Shown here: positions 50,793-59,085 of the stretch, one piece after another
Position numbering within the stretch: the first letter of the stretch is position 1
Layout of the letters: every line of letters begins with the position of its first letter
From: Dinoroseobacter sp049800775
Lineage (GTDB): Bacteria > Pseudomonadota > Alphaproteobacteria > Rhodobacterales > Rhodobacteraceae
Direction: 5' to 3'
DNA length: 64,000 nucleotides
NCBI RefSeq assembly: GCF_049800775.1
Contig: NZ_JBNAFR010000004.1
Span: 248,001 to 312,000, forward strand
The notes under the pieces: model-generated
What the model was told of the DNA's origin: nothing
Databases searched by the model: none
What the model saw: only the letters and a program-made list of their open reading frames with translations
Made by a program: the position numbers and the translations under genes

Positions 50793-52301
50793 ATGGATTC
50801 GGAGCGCCCCTTGTCCCACTCTGACACGCAAGCCCCCGAGATGCCCCCTGCCCATCCGTTCGATGACGACAAGCTCCGCGAGGAGTGTGGCGTTTTCGGT
50901 GTGATCGGCGTCTCGGACGCAGCGAATTTCGTGGCCCTCGGCCTGCACGCGCTGCAGCACCGCGGACAGGAAGCGGGGGGCATCGTCTCCCACGCGCCCA
51001 AGGTGGGGTTCAACTCCGCGCGCCGCTTCGGCTATGTGCGCGACAACTTCACCAAGGCCTCGCTGATGGAGACCTTGCCCGGCCCCCTAGCCATCGGCCA
51101 TGTGCGCTACTCCACGGCCGGCTCCAAGGGCAACACGGCGATCCGCGACGTGCAGCCCTTTTTCGGCGAGTTTTCCATGGGTGGGGCGGCGATTGCCCAT
51201 AACGGCAACATCACCAATGCCGATGCCCTGCGCCGCGAGCTGATCGAGCGCGGCTCGATCTTCCAGAGCTCGTCGGACAGCGAGTGCATCATCCATCTGA
51301 TGGCCCGGTCCCTGCAGAAATCCATCCCCGAGCGGATGAAAGACGCGCTCCGCCGATGCGAGGGCGCGTTTTCCGTTGTGGCGATGACCCGCACCAAGCT
51401 GATCGGGGTGCGCGATCCGCTGGGCGTGCGTCCGCTCGTTCTGGGCCAGCTCGGCGATGGCTGGGCGCTGGCCTCTGAGACCTGTGCCCTCGACATCATC
51501 GGTGCCGAGTTCGTGCGCGAGATCGCGCCCGGCGAGATGGTCGTGGTCACCGAAGAGGACGGCGTGCAGAGCTATTTCCCCTTCGAGCGCCGCGCCAGCC
51601 GCTTCTGCATCTTCGAGCATGTGTATTTCTCGCGCCCCGACAGCATCATCGATGGCCGCTCGGTCTATGACACGCGCCGGATGATCGGGGTGGAGCTCGC
51701 CAAGGAAAGCCCGGTCGACGCCGATCTTGTCTGCCCCGTCCCCGATAGCGGCACCCCCGCGGCCATCGGGTTCAGTCAGGAAAGCGGCATTCCCTACGCC
51801 ATGGGGATCATCCGCAACCAGTATATGGGCCGGACCTTCATCGAGCCGACCGAGCAGATCCGCAACATGGGCGTGCGCCTGAAGCTCAACGTCAACCGCG
51901 CCCTGATCAAGGGCAAGCGGGTGATCCTCGTGGACGACTCGGTGGTGCGCGGCACGACCTCGCGCAAGATCAAGGAGATGATCCTCGATGCCGGCGCGGC
52001 CGAGGTCCATTTCCGCATCGCCTCGCCGCCCACCTCTTGGCCGTGCTTTTACGGCGTGGACACGCCGGAGCGCGAGAAGCTGCTCGCCGCGACCATGTCC
52101 GAAGAGGAGATGCGCGACCATCTGGGCGTGAACAGCCTGAAATTCATCTCGCTCGACGGACTCTACCGCGCCGCCGGTGTGGCCGAGGGCCGCGACCCCG
52201 GCGCGCCGCGCTATTGCGATGCCTGCTTCTCCGGCGAGTACCCGGTGGCCCCTTCCGACATGCTCGAGAAAGGGTTCCAGCTGCGCACTGCCGCAGAGTA
52301 G
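50793..52301 (+). CDS. purF: Amidophosphoribosyltransferase
   Basis: First committed enzyme of purine synthesis, 502 residues. The N-terminal Ntn glutaminase cysteine is in LREECGVFGVIGV (about residue 32), so a propeptide of about 30 residues is removed. The PRTase loop is GKRVILVDDSVVRGTTSRKI. Four cysteines of the Bacillus-type [4Fe-4S] cluster are in place (FCIFEHVYFSRPDS, PCFYGVDTP and YCDACFSGE with two). The true start is uncertain: a TTG at 50814 or an ATG at 50841 are alternatives, the former having a GGAG site. Confidence 0.95.
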   Translation: MDSERPLSHSDTQAPEMPPAHPFDDDKLREECGVFGVIGVSDAANFVALGLHALQHRGQEAGGIVSHAPKVGFNSARRFGYVRDNFTKASLMETLPGPLAIGHVRYSTAGSKGNTAIRDVQPFFGEFSMGGAAIAHNGNITNADALRRELIERGSIFQSSSDSECIIHLMARSLQKSIPERMKDALRRCEGAFSVVAMTRTKLIGVRDPLGVRPLVLGQLGDGWALASETCALDIIGAEFVREIAPGEMVVVTEEDGVQSYFPFERRASRFCIFEHVYFSRPDSIIDGRSVYDTRRMIGVELAKESPVDADLVCPVPDSGTPAAIGFSQESGIPYAMGIIRNQYMGRTFIEPTEQIRNMGVRLKLNVNRALIKGKRVILVDDSVVRGTTSRKIKEMILDAGAAEVHFRIASPPTSWPCFYGVDTPEREKLLAATMSEEEMRDHLGVNSLKFISLDGLYRAAGVAEGRDPGAPRYCDACFSGEYPVAPSDMLEKGFQLRTAAE

Positions 52302-52305
52302 CCTC

Positions 52306-52878
52306 ATGGACTATGTCACGCTGTGCGCCTTGGCAAAGGCGCGCGTTCCGCGCATTGCTATGAACGAGGATAGGTTCTGCTCCCCGTTTCCAAGCCCTTT
52401 GAGCAAGGCCGAGGAGCAAGCCGCTCTAGACTCACTGGGCTTTGCGCCACCGAGCCTCCTCCGGTCTCTCTATCGCGATCTGGGGAATGGTGGCTTTGGT
52501 CCGGGCTATGGCTTGATGGGGCTGGCCGGGGGCGCGACCGATGACATGGGCCAGACCGCGGATGCCGCGTATCTGAGCTTGACTAAGTCAGGTTGCTTCC
52601 CCGGCGGACATGTCTGGCCGAACGCCCTTCTGCCGATCGCGGATTTTGGCTGCGCGATCTATGCCTGCATTGACTGCCAGTCAGAGGATTTCCCCGTCGT
52701 CTTTTGGGAGCCCAATCTATTTTCCGACGGGGACGATCCGCGCACAGCGCTCTTTGCCTCGGGCAGAGGGTTTTCGGACTGGATCGGCGCGTGGGCCCAG
52801 GGGCAAGACATCTGGGCTGAGGTCTTCGGCACCTTCCCGGACGAGAAAGCACTGACACGATGGAAGCCCGCGCGATGA
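52306..52878 (+). CDS. SMI1/KNR4 (SUKH)-family protein
   Basis: 190 residues starting at 52306, four bases after the purF stop. The pattern ALDSLGFAPPSLLRSLYRDL, then GNGGFGPGYGLMGLAGG near residue 70, is that of SUKH (SMI1/KNR4) proteins, many of which are immunity proteins for contact-dependent toxins. Codon choice is less GC-biased than in the neighbours (CTA, TCA and ACT codons occur), a hint of recent transfer. No toxin gene is adjacent. The stop overlaps the DUF1284 start (ATGA). Confidence 0.75.
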   Translation: MDYVTLCALAKARVPRIAMNEDRFCSPFPSPLSKAEEQAALDSLGFAPPSLLRSLYRDLGNGGFGPGYGLMGLAGGATDDMGQTADAAYLSLTKSGCFPGGHVWPNALLPIADFGCAIYACIDCQSEDFPVVFWEPNLFSDGDDPRTALFASGRGFSDWIGAWAQGQDIWAEVFGTFPDEKALTRWKPAR

Positions 52879-53300
52879 CCATACGATTTCGTCCGCATCA
52901 CTTCCTCTGTTCCCTCGGGTTCGAGGGGAAGGGCTATTCCGACGGGTTCACCGCGAATATGCACAGCATCGTGGTGGGCCAGCTCCGCGCGCCCGGCGGG
53001 GACGCGGTCGAGATCGAAGTGACCGCGATCACCGACGACATCTGTGCGCCCTGCCCCAAGCGGCGCGGGCGGCTTTGCGTGGATCAGGGCAAGATTGCAC
53101 GGCTGGACCGGGCCCATGGGGACGCGCTGGACCTTGCCGCCGGGGACCGCATCACCTGGGGCGCCGCCCAGGACCGGATGGCCGCGTTGGAGCCCGAAGA
53201 TCTCGACCGGATCTGCGCGGGCTGCGCCTGGCTCGAGATGGGGATGTGCAAGACCGCCCTAGCGCGGTTGAAAGAGACCCGCCCGGCTCTGGACAGGTAG
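52875..53300 (+). CDS. DUF1284 cysteine-rich protein
   Basis: 141 residues from the ATG at 52875. Fragments FRPHHFLCSLGFEGKGYSDG, DICAPCPKRRGRLCVDQGK and ICAGCAWLEMGMCKTALARL carry seven conserved cysteines in the DUF1284 pattern. They could bind an Fe-S cluster or zinc, as the family name does not fix a function. The overlap with the SUKH-like gene suggests a common transcript. A weak hairpin (ACCCT/AGGGT) follows at about 53315-53330. Confidence 0.75.
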   Translation: MTIRFRPHHFLCSLGFEGKGYSDGFTANMHSIVVGQLRAPGGDAVEIEVTAITDDICAPCPKRRGRLCVDQGKIARLDRAHGDALDLAAGDRITWGAAQDRMAALEPEDLDRICAGCAWLEMGMCKTALARLKETRPALDR

Positions 53301-53378
53301 CAGACGCCCGCTACCCTTCGAGCAGGGTAAGACGGCGGATCCTCCGCGCGCCCGCCGAAGGATCGGGAGCGGCGCAGG

Positions 53379-54014
53379 ATGGACGCGATATTCACGCAGT
53401 TTGTGACGCTTTGGGTGGTGATCGACCCGGTGGGGACGATCCCCGTTTTCATCGCCGTGACGGCCATGGTGGCCCCGGAATTGCGCAAGAAAGTGGCCCG
53501 GGATGCCAGCCTCTTTGCCATCGGGATCCTGCTTTTCTTTCTCGTGCTGGGGCAATTCCTGATCGAGGGGCTGGGGATCAACCTCAACGCCTTCAAGGTC
53601 GCGGGCGGGATTGTCCTGTTCCTCTTTGCGCTGACCATGATCTTTGGCGAGCCAAAGCAGAAGACCGACCAGAATTTCAGCGAAACCTGCGGCGGGACAG
53701 GCGATGTCTCTCCGGCGGTCTTCCCGCTTGCTGTACCCTCGCTCGCCTCGCCGGGGGCCATGCTGGCGGTGGTGCTGTTGACGGATAAGGGCGAGACCGA
53801 GATCGCATCCCAGGCCATCACGGCGGGCCTGATGGTGGTGGTGATCTTCTTTGCCTATCTCTGCATGCGGCTGGCGGATCCGATCATCCGCCTGATCGGC
53901 AATGAGGGCTCAGCGATTGTGAGCCGCGTCATGGGGATGATCCTCGCCTCGGTCGCGGCGGACACGGTTCTGCGCGGTCTGGTGAACATCTTTGTGCTCG
54001 GGCAGGTCAGCTGA
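53379..54014 (+). CDS. MarC-family integral membrane protein
   Basis: 211 residues and six hydrophobic segments. LWVVIDPVGTIPVFIAVTAM, FKVAGGIVLFLFALTMIFGE and VFPLAVPSLASPGAMLAVVL are MarC (UPF0056) marks. The family has no established transport role, in spite of the name linked to multiple antibiotic resistance. It is convergent with the GNAT gene across 15 bases. Confidence 0.88.
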   Translation: MDAIFTQFVTLWVVIDPVGTIPVFIAVTAMVAPELRKKVARDASLFAIGILLFFLVLGQFLIEGLGINLNAFKVAGGIVLFLFALTMIFGEPKQKTDQNFSETCGGTGDVSPAVFPLAVPSLASPGAMLAVVLLTDKGETEIASQAITAGLMVVVIFFAYLCMRLADPIIRLIGNEGSAIVSRVMGMILASVAADTVLRGLVNIFVLGQVS

Positions 54015-54029
54015 GGCTGGCCGCTGAGG

Positions 54030-54509
54030 TCATGCCTTGAGCGGCTTCGACATCCGGAAATTGCGCAGGGAGATGCCGTCTCGCACGACCTCTTGCGCGG
54101 CGTCTAGCTGCCATCCTTGACGTTCGAAGAACGGGCGCGCGCTCAGGCTGGCTTCGGTGTACAACGCGCTCAGGCCGCGGCGCCGCGCCTCCGCCTCAAG
54201 GGCCTGATAGAGCCGCCATGCCACGCCGCGGCCCGCCACCTGCGGGGCGACATAGGCGAGATCAATCCGTCCCCGGGGCTCTAGCGACATGAAGCCGACG
54301 ACGGCGCCCTGCTGGATCGCGAGCTTGCAGGTCTGGCCGCTCAACCGCGCGGCCCAGATCTCGGGCGGGCGCGGCGCTGCCCCCGCCCAGGCGGTCTGCT
54401 GCTCCGGCGTATAATGCGCGCCGGTCCCGAGATGCACCGCATCAAAGAAGACCTGCGCCACGGCGGCGGCATCCTCGGGGCGAAAATCGCGCAAGACAAG
54501 GTCGGACAT
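54030..54509 (-). CDS. GNAT-family N-acetyltransferase
   Basis: 159 residues from the ATG at 54509. The acetyl-CoA loop is VAPQVAGRGVAWRLYQALEA (pattern Q/RxxGxG/A), preceded by GFMSLEPRGRIDLAYVA and followed by the FFERQGWQ motif near the C-terminus. The substrate is unknown. It is convergent with marC and downstream of the bioY terminator. Confidence 0.83.
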   Translation of the reverse strand: MSDLVLRDFRPEDAAAVAQVFFDAVHLGTGAHYTPEQQTAWAGAAPRPPEIWAARLSGQTCKLAIQQGAVVGFMSLEPRGRIDLAYVAPQVAGRGVAWRLYQALEAEARRRGLSALYTEASLSARPFFERQGWQLDAAQEVVRDGISLRNFRMSKPLKA

Positions 54510-54537
54510 GGAAGCACCCTCGCGCCTGAGAGACGCA

Positions 54538-54566
54538 AAACGCCGCCCCGGTTCGGGGCGGCGTTT
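54538..54566. terminator. Strong hairpin after bioY
   Basis: AAACGCCGCCCC (54538-54549) and GGGGCGGCGTTT (54555-54566) form a perfect 12-base stem around GGTTC. The A/T ends flank the GC core on both strands. It should terminate bioY (minus) and could also act in the plus direction. Confidence 0.8.
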
Positions 54567-54594
54567 CACCGAGTTGTTGAACGCGTGTGGCCGA

Positions 54595-55188
54595 TCAGGC
54601 CTTGCGCAGGACTTTCCACGCGCCGGAGACGACCAGCGCTGCAATCAGCGCCTTGACCGCGTCACCCAGCAGGAACGGACCCATGAACCATGCCCAGATC
54701 TTGTCCCAGCCGATGCCGACCCAGCCGCCCTCGATGCCGAAGGAGGAGGCGACGGCCATGGGCCAGATCACGCCGGGGATGTAGACGAGCGCGGAGGCGA
54801 CCAGCGCCGCGAGTGCGGTGCCGAGGAAGCCCTTGGCCAGCCCCCGCTCAGCGGCGAGGCCAGCGGCGAAGGCCACGAGGACGAAGCCGATCAGGAAGCC
54901 TGCGGTCGGGCCCGCGAAGGCAACGCCGTTCATGCCATTGGCAAAGACCGGCAGACCGGCGAGGCCCTGACCGAGATAGGCCAGCAGCGTGACCGCGCCC
55001 AGACGCGAGCCATAGGCGAAGCCCACCAGCAGGATGGCCAGCATCTGCAGCGTCATCGGGACCGGGATCATCGGGACGCTGATCTGGGCGGCCACGGCGA
55101 TGAAGGCCGATCCGCCGAGGACCAGAAGGGCCTTGCGCAGAAGGGAGGTTTCGCCAAGCGCGGCTTGGGACAGGGTCAGGGAGCTCAT
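54595..55188 (-). CDS. bioY: Biotin transporter BioY
   Basis: S component of an ECF-type biotin transporter, 197 residues from the ATG at 55188 with AAGGAC upstream. Six helices and the motifs FIAVAAQISVPMIPVPMTLQ, YGSRLGAVTLLAYLGQGLAG and LPVFANGMNGVAFAGPTAGF are typical of BioY. BioM/BioN are not adjacent, so it may act alone or with distant ECF subunits. It is divergent from the SDR gene at 55311. Confidence 0.93.
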   Translation of the reverse strand: MSSLTLSQAALGETSLLRKALLVLGGSAFIAVAAQISVPMIPVPMTLQMLAILLVGFAYGSRLGAVTLLAYLGQGLAGLPVFANGMNGVAFAGPTAGFLIGFVLVAFAAGLAAERGLAKGFLGTALAALVASALVYIPGVIWPMAVASSFGIEGGWVGIGWDKIWAWFMGPFLLGDAVKALIAALVVSGAWKVLRKA

Positions 55189-55310
55189 CAGGTTCGTCCT
55201 TGTGTTGCAAAGATTGCTCCGGTTTTTTCGCTCGCGCGGCATAAAGTCAAGCGCGACGCAGATGCGCACCCCCTTGCGCTGCCCCCGGTCTCGGGCCTAC
55301 ACCCCGCGCC

Positions 55311-55979
55311 ATGGCATATGATTTGCAAGACAAAATCGCGCTTGTGACGGGCGCATCGCGGGGGCTGGGACATGCGGTCGCCGAGGCTTTGGCGGCGCGC
55401 GGCGCCCATGTGATCGCGCTGGCGCGGACCGTGGGCGGGCTCGAAGAGCTCGATGACCGGATCCAGGCGCAGGGCGGTCAGGCGACGCTGGCGCCGATTG
55501 ATCTGACAAAGGATGACGCGGTTGCCGGGATATGTCGCGCAATCTTTGATCGTTGGGGGCGGATCGATCTGCTGGTGCATACGGCAGTGCATGCGCCCGC
55601 CCTGTCGCCCGTGGATCACGCGGACCCCAAGGATTACGCCAAGACCTTTGCGACGAATGTGGAAGGCACCCAGCGGGTGATCCGCATGGTGGCGCCGCTC
55701 TTGCATGCCGCCCCCGAGGGACGGGCGGTGTTCTGCACGGACCCGCGCGCCGGCGAGAAGTTCTTCGGGCTCTACGGGGCCTCCAAGGCCGCCGAAGCAG
55801 CACTCGTGGCGAGCTGGGCGGCCGAAACCGCGCGGACGGACCTGCGCGTGGCCAGTTTCACGCCCGAGCCGATGCCCACGGCCACGCGGGCCCGGTTCTT
55901 TCCCGGCGAGGATCGCACGGCGCTGAGCGCCCCGGCGGATCAGGCCAAGCGGCTTCTGGCGCTTCTGGACGCAGAATAA
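55311..55979 (+). CDS. SDR-family protein with atypical catalytic residues
   Basis: 222 residues. The N-terminal NAD(P)-binding TGASRGLGHAVAEALAARGA is canonical, and the YGASKAAEAALVAS block has the YxxxK pair. The usual Asn-Asn-Ala-Gly is replaced by VHTAVHAPA, and the catalytic Ser position reads VFCTDPRAGEK. It is therefore either a diverged oxidoreductase or an inactive member. It is followed by repeat R2 and is divergent from bioY. Confidence 0.8.
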   Translation: MAYDLQDKIALVTGASRGLGHAVAEALAARGAHVIALARTVGGLEELDDRIQAQGGQATLAPIDLTKDDAVAGICRAIFDRWGRIDLLVHTAVHAPALSPVDHADPKDYAKTFATNVEGTQRVIRMVAPLLHAAPEGRAVFCTDPRAGEKFFGLYGASKAAEAALVASWAAETARTDLRVASFTPEPMPTATRARFFPGEDRTALSAPADQAKRLLALLDAE

Positions 55980-55996
55980 ACCGGTGCAGCCCGGTG

Positions 55997-56108
55997 GCGC
56001 CGGTNNNNNNNNNNTGCGACCGGCGCGGACCCGCCTCGATCAGACCGTTTGTCCGCAAAGACCCCGGTCAGGCCACGCGCGTCCGCCGCATCCACATGTG
56101 GATGCGGC
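55997..56108 (+). repeat. Paired-palindrome module R2, containing the N run
   Basis: Palindrome A has left arm GCGCCGGT (55997-56004) and right arm TGCGACCGGCGC (56015-56026), with the middle masked by N. The flank GCGGACCCGC (56025-56034), a spacer with CAGACCG, and the flank GCGTCCGC (56079-56086) follow. Palindrome B is a perfect 24-base dyad with arms GCCGCATCCACA/TGTGGATGCGGC (56085-56108), centred on CATG. It lies between an SDR gene and surE. Confidence 0.75.
56005..56014. other. Run of ten N in the centre of a palindrome
   Basis: The ten undetermined bases sit inside palindrome A of repeat R2. The right arm predicts that at least CGCA belongs here to complete the left arm. It is a placeholder gap, and its true length may be as little as four bases. 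Confidence 0.8.
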
Positions 56109-56193
56109 CTCGCCCCCTTGGCCGCCGTCCTCTGCGCTTTACCCCGGCGCGCCTCGCCGCTAACAGGGTTGAAAGCAGGATACAGGGGCGGAA

Positions 56194-56979
56194 ATGCGCA
56201 TTCTCATCACCAATGACGACGGCATCAATGCGCCGGGACTGCAAGTTCTCGAAGAGATTGCGACCGAGATCGCCGGCCCCGACGGCGAGGTCTGGACCGT
56301 CGCCCCCGCCTTCGAGCAATCCGGCGTCGGCCATTGCATAAGCTACACCCAGCCCACCATGATCGCCGAGCTGGGCCCGCGCCGCTTTGCGGCCGAGGGC
56401 AGCCCGGCCGATTGCGTGATGGCCGGGCTCTATGACGTGCTGACGGACAGCGCGCCGGATCTGATCCTCTCCGGCGTCAACCGGGGCAACAATTCCGGCG
56501 AGAACGCGCTCTATTCCGGCACTCTGGGCGGTGCGATGGAAGGCGCGCTGCAGGGCCACAAGGCCATCGCCCTGTCCCAGTATTACGGTCCGGCCATGGC
56601 GGGCGCCGAGGATCCGTTTTCCGCCGCGCGCCAGCATGGCGCCGCGGTGGTCCGCAAGTTGCTGGAGGCCGACCAATGGACCGGCCCTGATTACCGGACC
56701 TTCTACAATGTGAACTTCCCGCCGGTTCTGGCGGACGGGGTCAAGGGCACGAAGATCGCGGCCCAGGGCCTGCGCTCCCATGCCCGGTTCCAGATGGAGG
56801 CGCAGCTCTCCCCCGCCGGGCGGCGGTTTCTCTGGGTCAAGGGCAGCCCGCAGAACGTCCCCTCGCAGCCCGACACGGATGTCACGGTCAATCTCGACGG
56901 GTACATCTCGGTCACGCCCATGCGCGCGGATCTGACCGCCCACGACCTGCTCGCCCCGCTGGAGGCCGCCCTGGCATGA
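56194..56979 (+). CDS. surE: 5'/3'-nucleotidase SurE
   Basis: 261 residues. The start MRILITNDDGINAPGLQVLE carries the metal-binding Asp pair, and SGVNRGNNSGENALYSGTLG holds the conserved Asn/Ser loop. It is a survival-protein phosphatase that dephosphorylates nucleoside monophosphates. ACAGGGGCGGAA precedes the ATG. Its stop overlaps pcm by four bases; surE-pcm-nlpD is the classical order. Confidence 0.96.
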   Translation: MRILITNDDGINAPGLQVLEEIATEIAGPDGEVWTVAPAFEQSGVGHCISYTQPTMIAELGPRRFAAEGSPADCVMAGLYDVLTDSAPDLILSGVNRGNNSGENALYSGTLGGAMEGALQGHKAIALSQYYGPAMAGAEDPFSAARQHGAAVVRKLLEADQWTGPDYRTFYNVNFPPVLADGVKGTKIAAQGLRSHARFQMEAQLSPAGRRFLWVKGSPQNVPSQPDTDVTVNLDGYISVTPMRADLTAHDLLAPLEAALA

Positions 56980-57626
56980 GCCCGACGCCGGAGCAGGTCA
57001 TGCAGTTCCTCTACGCCCTGCGCTCGCGCGGGGTGCGGGATCGCGCTGTCCTGACAGCGATGGAAAAGGTCGACCGGGGCTTGTTCGTCGAAGGCGTCTT
57101 CTCGGACCGCGCCTATGAAGATGTGCCGCTGCCCATCGCCTGCGGCCAGACCATCAGCCAGCCCTCCATCGTCGGGCTGATGACCCAGGCCGCCGAGATC
57201 GGGCCGCGGCACCACGTGCTCGAGGTGGGAACCGGCGCGGGCTATCAAGCCGCGATCCTCAGCCAGCTCGCGCGCCGCGTCTGGACGGTGGAGCGTCACC
57301 GCCCCCTGAGCCGGGCCGCAGAGCGGCGCTTCAAGACCCTGGATCTGACCAATGTGACCGTGATCAGCGGTGATGGCAGCTTCGGTCTGCCCGATCAGGC
57401 GCCCTTCGACCGAATCGTCGTGACCGCCGCTGCCGAAGATCCGCCCGGTCCACTCTTGGCGCAACTGCGCGACGGGGGTATCATGGTGGTGCCCGTGGGG
57501 CAGTCGGATGCGGTCCAGAGCCTGATCAAGGTGACACGGACCGGCGATGGGTTCGAATATGAGGAACTGCGCAGCGTCCGCTTCGTGCCACTGGTCGAAG
57601 GCATCGCCAGCGAGGGCGGGACCTGA
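56976..57626 (+). CDS. pcm: Protein-L-isoaspartate O-methyltransferase
   Basis: 216 residues. SAM motif HHVLEVGTGAGYQAAILSQL, the N-terminal DVPLPIACGQTISQPSIVGL and VTAAAEDPPGPLLAQLRDGG are those of Pcm. It repairs isoaspartate damage in aged proteins. It overlaps surE (ATGA) and is followed after about 130 bases by the NlpD-like gene, as in E. coli. Confidence 0.95.
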   Translation: MSPTPEQVMQFLYALRSRGVRDRAVLTAMEKVDRGLFVEGVFSDRAYEDVPLPIACGQTISQPSIVGLMTQAAEIGPRHHVLEVGTGAGYQAAILSQLARRVWTVERHRPLSRAAERRFKTLDLTNVTVISGDGSFGLPDQAPFDRIVVTAAAEDPPGPLLAQLRDGGIMVVPVGQSDAVQSLIKVTRTGDGFEYEELRSVRFVPLVEGIASEGGT

Positions 57627-57753
57627 ACGCGGTCCCGGGCGCAGCGCCGCCGGGAGATTGAGAGAGACAGGCCGAGGACCCCGGTCCGAGGATCGATTGC
57701 CGGAGGATGCGACCCGACAAGAGGCGCCCCGGCCCAGAGCAGAGGCGAATGTC

Positions 57754-58926
57754 ATGACCCCATTTCCGAAATATGCGCCCCCCCTGGGGCGACCCCGCGG
57801 AGCGACGCTCCTCTTGTGCAGCGCGCTGGCCTTGGCCGGCTGCGCCGATACCAATCTCGATTTCGACATGCGGGATGCCTTTGGCGGCCCCTTCTCGACC
57901 AGCGAGGCGGCGCGCAATGCCAGCGCGGCCCGACCGGCGACCGATGACCGGGGTGTGATCTCCTACACGGATTACCAGGTGGTGGTCTCGCGCAATGGCG
58001 ACACGGCCGCGAGCATCGCGGCCCGGCTCGGCGTGGATGCCGGAGCCTTGGCCCGGTTCAATGGCTTGTCCCCGGATACGGTCCTGCGGGAGGGAGAGGT
58101 CCTGGCCCTGCCGACCCGCGTCGCCGAGGCCCCGGGCAGCGTGGATATTGCCGCCATCGCCACTGGCGCGATCGATCGCGCGGAGCTGCCCGACACCGCC
58201 AGCGATGCCGCCCCGGTCGCGCAAGCCACCCCGTCTGCGCCCCTGCCCGGTGCCACGCCTCAGCAGCACAAGGTGCAGCGCGGCGAGACCGCCTATTCCG
58301 TGGCGCGGCTCTATGATGTCTCAGTTCGCGCCCTCGCGGACTGGAACGGGCTCGGGCCGGATCTGGTCGTGCGCGAGGGTCAGGTCCTGCTGGTGCCGCT
58401 GGCCGCCGAGACCCAGGCTGCCGCCGTGGCTCCGGCTGCGGCGACCACCGCGCCCGGCGAGGGCAGCGTGGCGCCCCTGCCCCCGAGCTCCAGCACAGCC
58501 CTGCCGGAGCCGGAGCCCGTGGCCGCCGTGCCAGACGCCCCGGAGCTCGGACAGTTCCAGACCGGCGCCTCGGATACGGCGAGCTTTGCCTTCCCGGTGG
58601 CAGGGCGAATCATTCGCGATTATGACAAGGGCAAGAATGACGGGATCGGCATCGCCGCCAATCCCGGAACACCGGTTGTCGCCGCGGGAGATGGCGAGGT
58701 CGCGGCGATCACGCGGGACACGGATCAGGTGCCGATCCTGGTGCTGCGGCACCCGGGCAACCTGCTGACGGTCTATGCCAATGTGGGCGACATCGCCGTG
58801 GAAAAGGGCGACACGATCAAACGGGGCCAGCAAGTCGCGGCCGTCGCGCCCGGGGATCCGTCCTTCCTGCATTTCGAGATCCGCGAGGGGATCGAGAGCG
58901 TCGATCCGGTGCCCTATCTGAACTGA
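57754..58926 (+). CDS. nlpD: NlpD-like lipoprotein: two LysM repeats and degenerate LytM domain
   Basis: 390 residues from the ATG at 57754. The N-terminus ends in the lipobox LALAGC. Two LysM repeats (YQVVVSRNGDTAASIAARLG and HKVQRGETAYSVARLYDVSV) precede a Pro/Ala linker and a C-terminal M23/LytM domain (about residues 285-390). The Zn-ligand patterns are lost: NDGIGIAAN stands where HxGxD is expected, and FLHFEIR stands for HLHFE. It is therefore likely an amidase activator, like E. coli NlpD, rather than a peptidase. It is in the surE-pcm-nlpD order. Confidence 0.88.
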   Translation: MTPFPKYAPPLGRPRGATLLLCSALALAGCADTNLDFDMRDAFGGPFSTSEAARNASAARPATDDRGVISYTDYQVVVSRNGDTAASIAARLGVDAGALARFNGLSPDTVLREGEVLALPTRVAEAPGSVDIAAIATGAIDRAELPDTASDAAPVAQATPSAPLPGATPQQHKVQRGETAYSVARLYDVSVRALADWNGLGPDLVVREGQVLLVPLAAETQAAAVAPAAATTAPGEGSVAPLPPSSSTALPEPEPVAAVPDAPELGQFQTGASDTASFAFPVAGRIIRDYDKGKNDGIGIAANPGTPVVAAGDGEVAAITRDTDQVPILVLRHPGNLLTVYANVGDIAVEKGDTIKRGQQVAAVAPGDPSFLHFEIREGIESVDPVPYLN

Positions 58927-58967
58927 CCACAGTCTTGAGGCCGTCCCGGGGCTAGCTTGCGACCAAA

Positions 58968-59073
58968 CGCCGTTCACATGTGAACGGCGCGGACCCGCAT
59001 CGCCCTGACCCTCGCCCTCATGTCCTCTTGCGGGCCGCAGGGAGCGTCCGCGCGGTTCGCATGCGAACCGCGC
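58968..59073 (+). repeat. Paired-palindrome module R3
   Basis: Palindrome A is perfect with arms CGCCGTTCACA/TGTGAACGGCG (58968-58989). The flank GCGGACCCGC (58989-58998), a 45-base spacer and GCGTCCGC (59044-59051) lead to palindrome B, a perfect 24-base dyad with arms GCGCGGTTCGCA/TGCGAACCGCGC (59050-59073). Both palindromes centre on CATG. It lies between convergent nlpD and the EamA gene. Confidence 0.8.
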
Positions 59074-59085
59074 CCTTGTCCCATG

